This document shows, piece after piece, positions 52,693-60,864 of a stretch of DNA of 64,000 nt (its first letter is position 1; each line of letters begins with the position of its first letter). Location: assembly GCF_000520015.2 (NCBI RefSeq), contig NZ_CP007044.2, positions 5,270,001 through 5,334,000 of the forward strand, read 5' to 3'. The DNA is from Chania multitudinisentens RB-25. GTDB taxonomy: Bacteria > Pseudomonadota > Gammaproteobacteria > Enterobacterales > Enterobacteriaceae. Below the pieces are notes generated by a model. The model was not told where the DNA came from. It worked only from the letters and a program-made list of their open reading frames with translations, and ran no database searches. A program made the translations under genes and the position numbers.

Positions 52693-53307
52693 TTATGGTG
52701 TGACTGTCAGATCGTTCTTGACGCTTTTCACACCATTCAGGGTTTTAGCAATACTTTCTGCCCGCTCAGACTGAGCCTGGGTTTGCACCGTACCGGAAAG
52801 CTGTACGACACCATCGGTGGTTGCTACTTTCACGTCGCGCGAAGGCACAATGTCATCAGCCAGCAGCTTGGCTTTCAGCTCACTGGTGGTGACGGCATCG
52901 CCAGCGTAAGCCGTTACTGACTGCGTGGCTTCATCTTTCACGTGCAGCTTATCACTGACAGATTTAACCCCCTCCACCTGACTGGTAACCGCAACGGCAT
53001 GCTTGGCCTGCGCCTGGCTACCAACGAAACCACTGAGTGTGACCACGCCTTTCTCAGTCACAACCGAGATATCGGTGCTTTTAATGGTTTTATCATCAAC
53101 CAGCACACCTTTGACTTTGGCGGTTATCGCACTGTCATCCATGTAGTTATCAACTTTTTTCATCGAGCTATCGATTTTGGCACCCGTACTTTCAGCAACG
53201 CTAGATGCCTGATTGAGCAGCGAATTTTGCGCCAGCGCACTACCACTCACCAGAACAGAACCCAAAACGATAGCCATCAGCGAATGTACAAATTTGGTAT
53301 TTTTCAT
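52693..53307 (-). CDS. osmY: Osmotically inducible periplasmic protein OsmY
   Basis: 204 residues from the ATG at 53305-53307 (MKNTKFVHSLMAIVLGSVLVSGSALA|QNS) with a signal peptide. Two BON domains: DSAITAKVKGVLVDDKTIKSTDISVVTEKGVVTLSGFVGSQAQAKHAV and TTSELKAKLLADDIVPSRDVKVATTDGVVQLSGTVQTQAQ. Strongly induced by osmotic stress and sigma-S in E. coli. SD GGAAGAG. Confidence 0.96.
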   Translation of the reverse strand: MKNTKFVHSLMAIVLGSVLVSGSALAQNSLLNQASSVAESTGAKIDSSMKKVDNYMDDSAITAKVKGVLVDDKTIKSTDISVVTEKGVVTLSGFVGSQAQAKHAVAVTSQVEGVKSVSDKLHVKDEATQSVTAYAGDAVTTSELKAKLLADDIVPSRDVKVATTDGVVQLSGTVQTQAQSERAESIAKTLNGVKSVKNDLTVTP

Positions 53308-53880
53308 CGATCTCTTCCTTCTGGTTGGGAATCCCAAATCATTGCGGATTCTTGTGCCGCCCTATCACGGCAAACTCACATGAATACTTCACGACTACTG
53401 TACAATTACACATTCACGCTAAAACTTTTTTAATACTTGAAGCAACACCTGTGCCAATTTTAAAACACCGTTAAAAATCAACCAATAAACCTCAAAAAAG
53501 TTGTAGTTAAGTGAAAAACCGTTGCCTATCAACGACAGTGACAGCTCAGCATGAGGATGTTTTTACTATCTTATTGATATTGCTGATATAGAATCGTCTC
53601 CAATCAACAACACCACCAAACAACCCTCTGGTTAGTAAGCAAATAGCAGTTATTTTCGCTTAGTAAATGCAGCATGCTTGATAAATATAGTATGCATAGC
53701 AAAAATTGCAGAAGGATGTCATCAGAGCAGTGCTAAATTGAGGGGATAAAACAAATGAGAAATACTTAACAATTAGCAGGATGAGTGATGCAGCATGACA
53801 CACATGCAAACAAGAACGGGTAACGTAGATGAGAATCGGCGGGAATGGGCACCGCAAACCTGCGGTGCCGCATCGGTTGA
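53308..53880. other. osmY-prfC intergenic region, no gene
   Basis: AT-rich, 573 bases. It contains the osmY promoter on the minus strand and the prfC 3' hairpin. A minus-strand frame of 65 codons at 53660-53857 overlaps the hairpin and shows no conserved features. I found no tRNA or clear sRNA here. Confidence 0.4.
53848..53869. terminator. Hairpin after prfC
   Basis: Perfect 9-bp stem GGCACCGCA / TGCGGTGCC with loop AACC, 11 bases after the prfC stop. No T run follows. Confidence 0.65.
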
Positions 53881-55470
53881 TTAATGTTCGCGGGTTTTAC
53901 GGAACACGACGTCAGGATAACGCTCCTGCGTCAGATTGAGGTTCACCATGGTTGGTGCGATATACGACAGATTATCACCACCGTCCAACGCCAGATTCAG
54001 CTCGTTCTTGCGCTTGAATTCTTCGAATTTCTTCACATCGTCACACTCCACCCAGCGGGCGGTGGAAACGTTCACCGACTCATACAGCGCTTCCACGTTG
54101 TATTCCGTTTTCAAGCGCGCCACTACCACGTCAAACTGCAACACCCCCACGGCGCCCACGATCAGATCGTTGTTAGCAATCGGGCGGAACACCTGCACGG
54201 CCCCTTCTTCCGAAAGTTGCACCAGCCCTTTCAGCAACTGTTTCTGTTTAAGTGGATCGCGCAGGCGGATGCGGCGGAACAGTTCAGGGGCAAAGTTGGG
54301 AATACCGGTGAACTTCATGTCTTCACCCTGAGTAAAAGTGTCGCCAATCTGGATGGTGCCATGGTTATGCAAACCGATAATATCGCCAGGGTAGGCTTCT
54401 TCCACATGAGAACGGTCGCCCGCCATAAAGGTCAGTGCGTCAGAAATCACCACGTCTTTGCCCGTTCGCACCTGGCGCAGTTTCATACCTTTGTCATACT
54501 TGCCGGATACCACTCGCATAAACGCCACGCGATCGCGGTGTTTCGGGTCCATATTGGCCTGGATTTTGAACACGAAGCCGGTAAATTTCTCTTCTGCGGC
54601 CACCACGGCACGGGTATTGGTGTTACGCGGCATAGGCGCCGGAGCCCAGGCGACTAACCCATCCAGCATATGGTCGACACCAAAGTTACCCAATGCGGTA
54701 CCAAAGAATACCGGGGTCAATTCACCGGCCAGGAAAGCCTCCTGTTCAAACTCATGGGAAGCCCCTTGCACCAGCTCCAACTCTTCACGCAGTTGCGCAG
54801 CCAGATCTTCACCCACGGCTGCGTCCAGAGCCGGGTTGTCCAACCCTTTGACAATCCGCACTTCCTGAATGGTGTGGCCTTTACCGGTCTGATACAGATA
54901 GGTTTCATCTTTATAGAGGTGATAAACCCCTTTAAACAGCTTACCGCAGCCAATCGGCCAGGTGATTGGCGAACAGGCGATTTTCAGTTCGCGCTCAACT
55001 TCATCCATCACTTCCATCGGATCGCGGATGTCACGGTCAAGTTTGTTCATAAAGGTCAGGATCGGCGTATCGCGCAGACGGGTGACTTCCATCAGCTTGC
55101 GGGTGCGATCCTCAACGCCTTTTGCGGCATCGATCACCATCAGGCAGCAGTCCACCGCAGTCAGGGTACGATAGGTGTCCTCAGAGAAATCCTCGTGCCC
55201 GGGGGTATCCAGCAGGTTGACCAGGCACTCACGGTACGGGAACTGCATTACCGAGGTGGTGATCGAAATACCACGCTGTTTTTCCATCTCCATCCAGTCA
55301 GACTTGGCATGTTGACTGGAACCTCGGCCTTTTACCGTACCGGCGGTCTGGATAGCCTGCCCGAACAGCAACACCTTTTCAGTAATGGTGGTTTTACCGG
55401 CATCGGGATGCGAAATGATGGCGAAAGTTCTTCTTTTTGAGACTTCGCGGGCGAATTCACTAGGAGACAT
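53881..55470 (-). CDS. prfC: Peptide chain release factor RF3
   Basis: Translational GTPase that recycles RF1/RF2 after termination. 529 residues. G motifs: ISHPDAGKTTITEKVL (G1), NLLDTPGHEDFSEDTYRTL (G3), FMNKLDRD (G4). The domain III block ...RRIRLRDPLKQKQLLKGLVQLSEEGAVQVF is typical of RF3. In E. coli yjjG lies between rimI and prfC; here the gap is only 182 bases and yjjG is missing. Confidence 0.98.
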   Translation of the reverse strand: MSPSEFAREVSKRRTFAIISHPDAGKTTITEKVLLFGQAIQTAGTVKGRGSSQHAKSDWMEMEKQRGISITTSVMQFPYRECLVNLLDTPGHEDFSEDTYRTLTAVDCCLMVIDAAKGVEDRTRKLMEVTRLRDTPILTFMNKLDRDIRDPMEVMDEVERELKIACSPITWPIGCGKLFKGVYHLYKDETYLYQTGKGHTIQEVRIVKGLDNPALDAAVGEDLAAQLREELELVQGASHEFEQEAFLAGELTPVFFGTALGNFGVDHMLDGLVAWAPAPMPRNTNTRAVVAAEEKFTGFVFKIQANMDPKHRDRVAFMRVVSGKYDKGMKLRQVRTGKDVVISDALTFMAGDRSHVEEAYPGDIIGLHNHGTIQIGDTFTQGEDMKFTGIPNFAPELFRRIRLRDPLKQKQLLKGLVQLSEEGAVQVFRPIANNDLIVGAVGVLQFDVVVARLKTEYNVEALYESVNVSTARWVECDDVKKFEEFKRKNELNLALDGGDNLSYIAPTMVNLNLTQERYPDVVFRKTREH

Positions 55471-55652
55471 GTTTTTCAGGTTCTACAGTTGGTCCGCCCT
55501 GCAAATCATCGCAAACGCGCCGATAACGGTGCCAGGCAAAGCGGTAATGAAAAGGAAACAGTGGCATATTTTCGCTGATTTACCCACCGCTGACAATCAA
55601 TGGTTTTTTCAACTAGAGCAGATAAACCCGCTAAGCTATGCAAACAACTGCG

Positions 55653-56096
55653 CTACCCCAGCGGCAGCGCCATCACGATGGCATCTTCGCGACCATGGGC
55701 GGCTGGATAATAGTTGCGGCGCACCGTAACTTCGTTAAACCCGAGATCTTCGTATAACGCGATTGCCCCACGGTTGGAGGCGCGCACTTCCAGCCACAGC
55801 GTGACGATGCCGCGCGTTTCCAACTGTTCAACCAGCGCGGTTAATAACCTGCGGCCAAAGCCCCGGCGCTGCCAGTTTGGGTGAATAGCTATGTTAAACA
55901 GCGTGGCTTCATCCAGCACCACCTGAGTAATGGCAAAGCCTGCCATCTGCCCCTCGGCTTCCAGCTTCAGGTTAAGGTAACGCTCACCCTGATTGCTGGC
56001 GAATGTTGCCTCCGTCCAAGGAAAAGCGTGGCTGGCGTGTTCAATCTTGAAGGCTGTGGCCAAATCGGCCGCTGTCAGGGGTGAAATGTTGTTCAT
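55653..56096 (-). CDS. rimI: Ribosomal protein S18 alanine N-acetyltransferase
   Basis: GNAT enzyme that acetylates the N-terminal Ala of S18. Start at 56094-56096 (MNNISPLTAADLATAFKIE), 147 residues. Acetyl-CoA motif QRRGFGRRLLTALVEQL and the C-terminal ALYEDLGFNEVTVRRNYYP are present. The gene begins 56 bases before the end of holD, so the two frames overlap and are probably translationally coupled. Confidence 0.96.
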   Translation of the reverse strand: MNNISPLTAADLATAFKIEHASHAFPWTEATFASNQGERYLNLKLEAEGQMAGFAITQVVLDEATLFNIAIHPNWQRRGFGRRLLTALVEQLETRGIVTLWLEVRASNRGAIALYEDLGFNEVTVRRNYYPAAHGREDAIVMALPLG

Positions 56097-56481
56097 AATA
56101 ATGACAAATCTGCTGCCAGAGTGCGCGTTTGGCACTCGCATCTTGAGAAAGCTCGGCCAACGCCGGGCTGTATAATTGAGCCCCCGCCAGCGCCAGTGGT
56201 TCTGCAATACCGAGCCGCCAACTGTTACACGCAGTATCAGCCGGCAGCATCACCACTTGATCTGGCGTCAGGCCGTAAGTTTGTCCCGGCGTCAGCCCTA
56301 AGCTGTGCAATACATCGCAGAAGAGCGGATCGTGCCGGTCGGGCAATACCTGCGCGATCACCAGCAAACGCACGTCTGGCGGCAGGCTAACCGCAATTTC
56401 TCCGCGCAACACAGCTGGGCGGCGCAATATCCATTGCGTAATCCCCAACTGTTGTAACAACTCGTCGCGTCTTGATGCCAT
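56041..56481 (-). CDS. holD: DNA polymerase III psi subunit
   Basis: Clamp-loader accessory subunit that joins chi to tau/gamma and helps contact SSB. 146 residues; starts MASRRDELLQQLGITQWILRRPAVLRGEIAVSLP, and LVIAQVLPDRHDPLFCDVLHSLGL and VMLPADTACNSWRLG fit the family. First gene of holD-rimI; divergent from rsmC. Confidence 0.95.
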   Translation of the reverse strand: MASRRDELLQQLGITQWILRRPAVLRGEIAVSLPPDVRLLVIAQVLPDRHDPLFCDVLHSLGLTPGQTYGLTPDQVVMLPADTACNSWRLGIAEPLALAGAQLYSPALAELSQDASAKRALWQQICHYYEQHFTPDSGRFGHSLQD

Positions 56482-56509
56482 GCCGATCCTTATGTAGTAG
56501 GCACTATGC

Positions 56510-56590
56510 TACCCAAAATAATTCGAGTTGCTTGTAGGCAGTAAACGAACGAAGCCAACCCCCAAGCAACGTGAAGTATGACGCGTATAT
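56510..56590. repeat. Dispersed palindromic repeat, copy E (81 bp)
   Basis: Left end TACCCAAAATAATTCGAGTT; right end read inwards is ATATACGCGTCATACTTCAC. The ends match copy A almost base for base but in swapped order, i.e. opposite orientation. It lies between the divergent holD and rsmC genes. Confidence 0.75.
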
Positions 56591-56707
56591 GCTAACAAAC
56601 CCACTCAGCTCGCGCCATGGCAGATATCCTCACAAGTAGATAAACCCGTCGAACATCTCGCCACAAAGCTCTATAATCCGTCTCCTAATTTTGAGGAGCT
56701 AAATTTG

Positions 56708-57748
56708 ATGTCTGCATTAACCCCCGCCAGTGAAGTGATGCTGCGCCACAGTGATGAATTTATTGAACGCCGCGTACTGTTTGCGGGCGATCTACAGGAT
56801 ACTCTACCGGCCCAATTCGAGGCCGCAGACGTGCGTGTCCATACCCAGCAATACCATCACTGGCAGTTACTGAACCGGACGATGGGTGAGAAGGCACAAT
56901 TTGGTCTAACGGTCGATCCCACTTTTATTGCTGGCTGCGATACGCTGGTGTATTACTGGCCGAAAAGTAAGCAAGAAGCGCAGTTCCAACTGTGTAATTT
57001 GTTGTCTCTGCTGCCGGTAGGAGCAGAAATCTTTGTCGTCGGCGAAAACCGCAGCGGTGTGCGTAGCGCGGAACAAACCGTGGAAGGCCACGTTGCCTTG
57101 GCAAAAATCGACAGCGCCCGCCGCTGTGGCCTGTATCATGGCCGCGTAGATGCCCAGACCGAATTTGCGCTGGCAGACTGGTGGGAAAGCTACCAGTTGC
57201 ACGATCTGGAAGTCCAAACGCTGCCGGGTGTCTTTAGCCGCGACGGCCTGGACGTAGGCAGCTCATTGCTGCTTTCCACGCTGGAAAAACACATGAAAGG
57301 CAAAGTGCTGGATGTGGGCTGCGGTGCCGGTGTGATGGCTTCGGTGATCGCCAAACTGTCGCCGAAAGTAAAACTGACCCTGAGCGACGTTAGTGCCGCC
57401 GCGGTGGAGTCGAGCCGCGCGACGCTTGCCGCTAACGGTATTGAAGGTGAAGTGATCGTCAGTAACGTCTATTCCGACATTACTGGCCGTTTCGACATGA
57501 TCGTTTCCAACCCGCCGTTCCATGATGGCCTGGCCACCAGCCTGACCGCCGCAGAAACCCTGATCCGCGGCGCAGTAAAGCATCTGCCTGTTGGCGGCCA
57601 ACTGCGCATCGTGGCAAACGCCTTTTTGCCGTACCCAGACCTGCTAGACGCTACTTTTGGCAGCCACGAAGTGCTGGCGCAAAATGGCCGCTTCAAAGTC
57701 TATCAAGCTACCGTTGGCCGCCCAGCGCGTACCCCGAAGAAGAAATAA
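56708..57748 (+). CDS. rsmC: 16S rRNA m2G1207 methyltransferase
   Basis: SAM-dependent methyltransferase for G1207 of 16S rRNA. 346 residues from the ATG at 56708-56710 (GAGGAG upstream; a TTG just before is not needed). N-terminal inactive MTase-like domain; C-terminal catalytic domain with VLDVGCGAGVMASVIAKLSP (motif I, about residues 199-218) and the NPPF motif in MIVSNPPFHDGLAT. Confidence 0.97.
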   Translation: MSALTPASEVMLRHSDEFIERRVLFAGDLQDTLPAQFEAADVRVHTQQYHHWQLLNRTMGEKAQFGLTVDPTFIAGCDTLVYYWPKSKQEAQFQLCNLLSLLPVGAEIFVVGENRSGVRSAEQTVEGHVALAKIDSARRCGLYHGRVDAQTEFALADWWESYQLHDLEVQTLPGVFSRDGLDVGSSLLLSTLEKHMKGKVLDVGCGAGVMASVIAKLSPKVKLTLSDVSAAAVESSRATLAANGIEGEVIVSNVYSDITGRFDMIVSNPPFHDGLATSLTAAETLIRGAVKHLPVGGQLRIVANAFLPYPDLLDATFGSHEVLAQNGRFKVYQATVGRPARTPKKK

Positions 57749-57779
57749 AGAATCAGGGGCAACCATTTGCCCCTTTGAT

Positions 57780-58772
57780 TTACCCATTGAGATGAGCCAT
57801 GCCGATCTGCGTATAGCGTGCTCCTGCCGCCACAGAGAACGGGAATACCGCTTCAATAGCCGCTAATTCCGGTGCGCTCAGCGTGATATCCGCCGCCGCA
57901 ACGTTCTCTTCCAGATAACGCCGGCGCTTGGTGCCTGGGATCGGTACAATGTGCTCCCCTTGTGCCATCACCCACGCCAATGCCAGTTGTGAAGGCGCAA
58001 CCCCTTTCTGTTTAGCCAAGTCGCTGACTTTGCTGACCAGTTCCAGGTTTTTCGCAAAGTTCTCTCCCTGAAAACGCGGGTTACCACGGCGAAAATCATC
58101 CTCAGCCAAATCATCCAACTGCTGAATCGCCCCGGTCAAGAAACCACGCCCCAGCGGACTGTAGGCCACAAAACCAATCCCCAAACGTTCACAGGCAGCC
58201 AGTTGGCCCTGTTCTGCATCTCTGCTCCACAAGGAATATTCAGTCTGCAACGCAGTGATAGGGTGCACTTTATGCGCCCGTTCCAATGTAGCCACCGAAG
58301 CCTCGCTCAGCCCGATATAGCGGATTTTCCCTTCTTTGATCAAATCCGCCATCGTACCCACCACCTCTTCAATCGGCACTAGGGGATCGACACGGTGTTG
58401 ATAGTAAAGATCGATAGTGTCCACCCCCAAACGTTGCAGGCTGCCTTCCACCGAACGGCGAATATATTCCGGTTTGCTGCTCACACCACGGGCATTCGGA
58501 TCGGCCGGATCGCGCACAATACCGAACTTGGTTGCCAAAAATACGCTATCGCGCTTGCCTTTAATCGCTTTACCCACCAGTTGTTCATTGGTGTGTGGGC
58601 CGTACATGTCGGCGGTATCCAGCAGCGTAACCCCCAGTTCCAACGCCCGGTGCAGCGTAGCGAACGCCTCTTTTTCATCGCTGCCAGTGGGATAGAAATC
58701 GCTCATGCCCATGCAGCCCAACCCCAGTGCCGAGACGATAGGGCCATTGGAACCTAATTGACGTTGTTGCAT
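57780..58772 (-). CDS. Aldo/keto reductase
   Basis: 330 residues from the ATG at 58770-58772 (MQQRQLGSNGPIVSALGLGCMGMSDFY), GAGGAC upstream. Catalytic tetrad visible: Asp and Tyr in LLDTADMYGPHTNE, Lys in FLATKFGIV, His in LYYQHRVDP. NADPH site at the C-terminus (PIPGTKRRRYLEENVAA). This type (YajO/AKR13-like) reduces aldehydes; substrate unknown. Divergent from a LysR gene with a 119-base shared region. Not part of the E. coli order here. Confidence 0.92.
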   Translation of the reverse strand: MQQRQLGSNGPIVSALGLGCMGMSDFYPTGSDEKEAFATLHRALELGVTLLDTADMYGPHTNEQLVGKAIKGKRDSVFLATKFGIVRDPADPNARGVSSKPEYIRRSVEGSLQRLGVDTIDLYYQHRVDPLVPIEEVVGTMADLIKEGKIRYIGLSEASVATLERAHKVHPITALQTEYSLWSRDAEQGQLAACERLGIGFVAYSPLGRGFLTGAIQQLDDLAEDDFRRGNPRFQGENFAKNLELVSKVSDLAKQKGVAPSQLALAWVMAQGEHIVPIPGTKRRRYLEENVAAADITLSAPELAAIEAVFPFSVAAGARYTQIGMAHLNG

Positions 58773-58818
58773 TGTGCTGTCCTCATTGAGCGGTCTATGT
58801 TGCAACAAAGTCTGGTTG

Positions 58819-58837
58819 TTTATCCTGTAAAGATAAA
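58819..58837. promoter_or_regulatory. Candidate LysR operator between aldo/keto reductase and LysR genes
   Basis: Perfect inverted repeat TTTATC-N7-GATAAA, which contains a T-N11-A core of the LysR type. It lies midway between the two divergent start codons. Confidence 0.55.
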
Positions 58838-58891
58838 TAATGGAAATTGCACATCACTGTTCATAAATCGCTAACAATGGCAGGCGGAAAG

Positions 58892-59794
58892 ATGGATCAT
58901 ATTCAAGCCATGCGGATCTTTACCCGTATCGTGGAACTGGGTAGCTTCAGCCGCGCAGCCGAACACCTGCAACTGCCGCGCGCCACGGTCAGTAATACGC
59001 TGAAACGCCTGGAACAGCGGCTCGGTGTGCGCTTGTTACTACGCACAACGCGGCAGGTGCACATCACCGCAGAAGGTACGCTGTACTATCAGCGGTGCCT
59101 ACAACTGCTGGATGCGCTGGAAGAAGCCGATACATTATTCCACCACCACAAACTGCAACCGGCGGGCAAAGTACGCATCGATATGCCCCACTCGCTGGCG
59201 CGGGAAATCGTTATCCCTGCCTTGAAAGATTTTTACCAACGTTACCCGGAGATTGAGCTGGCGCTGGGAGCCAACGACACGCATGTCAACCTGCTGCGTG
59301 AAGGTGTAGATTGCGTACTGCGTGCCTGGGAAACCGCAGATGATACGCTGGTTGCCCGGCGTATCGCCCAAATGCCACAGCTGACCTGTGCCTCGCCCGC
59401 CTATCTACGGGCATTTGGTGTACCGCAGTCCATCGACGAACTACACCACCACCAAGCCGTGGGCTATTTTTCATTTACCAGCAACCGTAGCTACCCACTG
59501 GAGTTTTGCCGCAACGGCAGCGTTGAATTACGCGAGTTGCCAAGCAAATTAAGCGTCAGCGGGGCCGATGCCTATACCAGCGCTTGCCGCGCAGGAATGG
59601 GGTTGATTCAAGGTGCCCGCTACTCACTGGTCCCTTGGTTGAAAACGGGTGAAATGGTGGAAGTCTTAGCCGCCACGCCACCGCCGCCGATGCCAATCTA
59701 CATCATGTATCCCCCAGGCCGTTTCCTCGCGCCACGCGTCAGGGTATTGATTGATTGGCTGATTGTCTTATTTGATCGTTATGAAAAACACTGA
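58892..59794 (+). CDS. LysR-family transcriptional regulator
   Basis: 300 residues from the ATG at 58892 (MDHIQAMRIFTRIVELGSFSRAAEHLQLPRATVSNTLKRLEQRLGVRLLLRTTR). N-terminal HTH, then effector domain (PAGKVRIDMPHSLAREIVIPALKDFYQRYPEIELALGAND). The frame extends 15 codons upstream without family match. Probably controls the divergent aldo/keto reductase gene. Effector unknown. Confidence 0.9.
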   Translation: MDHIQAMRIFTRIVELGSFSRAAEHLQLPRATVSNTLKRLEQRLGVRLLLRTTRQVHITAEGTLYYQRCLQLLDALEEADTLFHHHKLQPAGKVRIDMPHSLAREIVIPALKDFYQRYPEIELALGANDTHVNLLREGVDCVLRAWETADDTLVARRIAQMPQLTCASPAYLRAFGVPQSIDELHHHQAVGYFSFTSNRSYPLEFCRNGSVELRELPSKLSVSGADAYTSACRAGMGLIQGARYSLVPWLKTGEMVEVLAATPPPPMPIYIMYPPGRFLAPRVRVLIDWLIVLFDRYEKH

Positions 59795-59839
59795 TGTGCC
59801 GTTTTTTACGGCAAACACCGATAAACCGGGAAATAATTA

Positions 59840-59867
59840 TTGACGTCCCGGCCAAAATCTCTAGAAT
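59840..59867 (+). promoter_or_regulatory. Promoter of the tRNA-Leu operon
   Basis: TTGACG (59840-59845), 16-base spacer, TAGAAT (59862-59867), followed by a GC-rich TCGCCTCC discriminator, as expected for a stringently controlled stable-RNA promoter. It lies 27 bases before the first tRNA. Confidence 0.8.
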
Positions 59868-59894
59868 TCGCCTCCGTGGTTGTGTTTCTGGCAG

Positions 59895-59981
59895 GCGAAG
59901 GTGGCGGAATTGGTAGACGCGCTAGCTTCAGGTGTTAGTGTCCTTACGGACGTGAGGGTTCAAGTCCCTCTCTTCGCACCA
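59895..59981 (+). tRNA. leuV: tRNA-Leu (CAG), copy 1
   Basis: 87 bases with encoded CCA. Acceptor stem GCGAAGG / TCTTCGC plus A, D arm with GGTAGACGC, anticodon CAG in CTTCAGGT, long variable arm (TGTCC-TTAC-GGACG), T arm GGGTTCAAGTCCC. Decodes CUG. The first gene of a cluster like E. coli leuVPQ; the leuV symbol is positional. Confidence 0.97.
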
Positions 59982-60015
59982 AACAATCACATGATTTATA
60001 TTGCACAGCATCTGT

Positions 60016-60102
60016 GCGAAGGTGGCGGAATTGGTAGACGCGCTAGCTTCAGGTGTTAGTGTTCTTACGGACGTGAGGGTTCAAGTCCCTCTCTTCGCAC
60101 CA
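60016..60102 (+). tRNA. leuP: tRNA-Leu (CAG), copy 2
   Basis: Same sequence as copy 1 except one base in the variable arm (TGTTC instead of TGTCC), which makes a G-U pair. CCA encoded. 34 bases after copy 1. Confidence 0.97.
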
Positions 60103-60143
60103 CGCTGGTGAAGTAATATAAATCAAAACAATGCATCGGCTGT

Positions 60144-60230
60144 GCGAAGGTGGCGGAATTGGTAGACGCGCTAGCTTCAGGTGTTAGTGTCTTTACGGAC
60201 GTGAGGGTTCAAGTCCCTCTCTTCGCACCA
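60144..60230 (+). tRNA. leuQ: tRNA-Leu (CAG), copy 3
   Basis: Same as copy 1 except one base in the variable arm (TGTCT), again leaving a G-U pair. CCA encoded. 41 bases after copy 2. No clear terminator seen in the next 75 bases. Confidence 0.97.
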
Positions 60231-60305
60231 ATCGATGGATTTCCTTCCTTCATGTTTCAAATCAAGCCAATAAAAACTTAACACGCTCAGGCGTGGTTTT
60301 GCGTT

Positions 60306-60590
60306 TCAGTTAACGTTGAAATGCAGGCTGATTGCAGCCACCCCGCCGGCTAATGCCATAAAAGAAGGCAACAGCAGATAATGGCGCCAGCGGCTGTTGA
60401 ACAACATCACCAACGTAACCAGCATGGCAATAGCAATCATGGTACGCAGCTGCATCATATTGAGGCCAATCAAAGCCAGCAGCAACATCAGGGTGCAGGG
60501 CAATAATACTCCCCAGGCGCTGGCAAGGCGCTTACCCAGGTACCCACCCACGATCCCCAACCCGCATACGGCGATTATCACAGCAATCAT
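60306..60590 (-). CDS. yjjZ: DUF1435 small membrane protein YjjZ
   Basis: 94 residues from the ATG at 60588-60590 with a strong GGGAGG. Three to four hydrophobic segments (MIAVIIAVCGLGIVGGYLG, GVLLPCTLMLLLALIGL, MIAIAMLVTLVMLF, LLLPSFMALAGGVAAISL). In E. coli yjjZ also lies next to the leuVPQ cluster, which supports the name along with the shape; I recognise the family mainly by position and the ASAWGVLLP...RHYLLLPS wording. A Fur box lies just upstream. Function unknown. Confidence 0.75.
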   Translation of the reverse strand: MIAVIIAVCGLGIVGGYLGKRLASAWGVLLPCTLMLLLALIGLNMMQLRTMIAIAMLVTLVMLFNSRWRHYLLLPSFMALAGGVAAISLHFNVN

Positions 60591-60607
60591 GATAACCTCC
60601 CTTAGTT

Positions 60608-60626
60608 GATAATGATAACCAATATC
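60608..60626 (-). promoter_or_regulatory. Fur box upstream of yjjZ
   Basis: GATAATGATAACCAATATC matches the 19-base Fur consensus (GATAATGATAATCATTATC) at 17 positions. It ends 18 bases from the yjjZ start codon, where it would cover the promoter. From memory, yjjZ is also iron-regulated in E. coli. Confidence 0.75.
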
Positions 60627-60864
60627 ATATATCACTTTTTTTCACTGCGCATCCTGTTATCGAATGCGGCTTTTCCAAGCCATTTCCACAGGCTGAAATA
60701 TCGACTCAATGCCGTATCAAGTGAAAAACCTCCGCTACGGCAGGTAAAAAACACCAGAAGTCAGCCTCATTGTTACTTTTCCACATGCCATTAAGCCAAT
60801 AGCGCATTACACTAAGAAAAGACTTTTGCTCTTCTTTACAGCATTTTAAAATGGAAAACGATCG

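Noticed and set aside
53660..53857. 65-codon minus-strand frame before prfC's 3' hairpin
   Set aside because: Cys/Tyr-rich low-complexity product that overlaps the prfC hairpin; no ribosome-binding site.
59895..60230. Regularly spaced, nearly identical 87-base units that could suggest a CRISPR-like or tandem repeat
   Set aside because: Each unit folds as a complete tRNA-Leu with anticodon CAG and CCA; they are tRNA genes.
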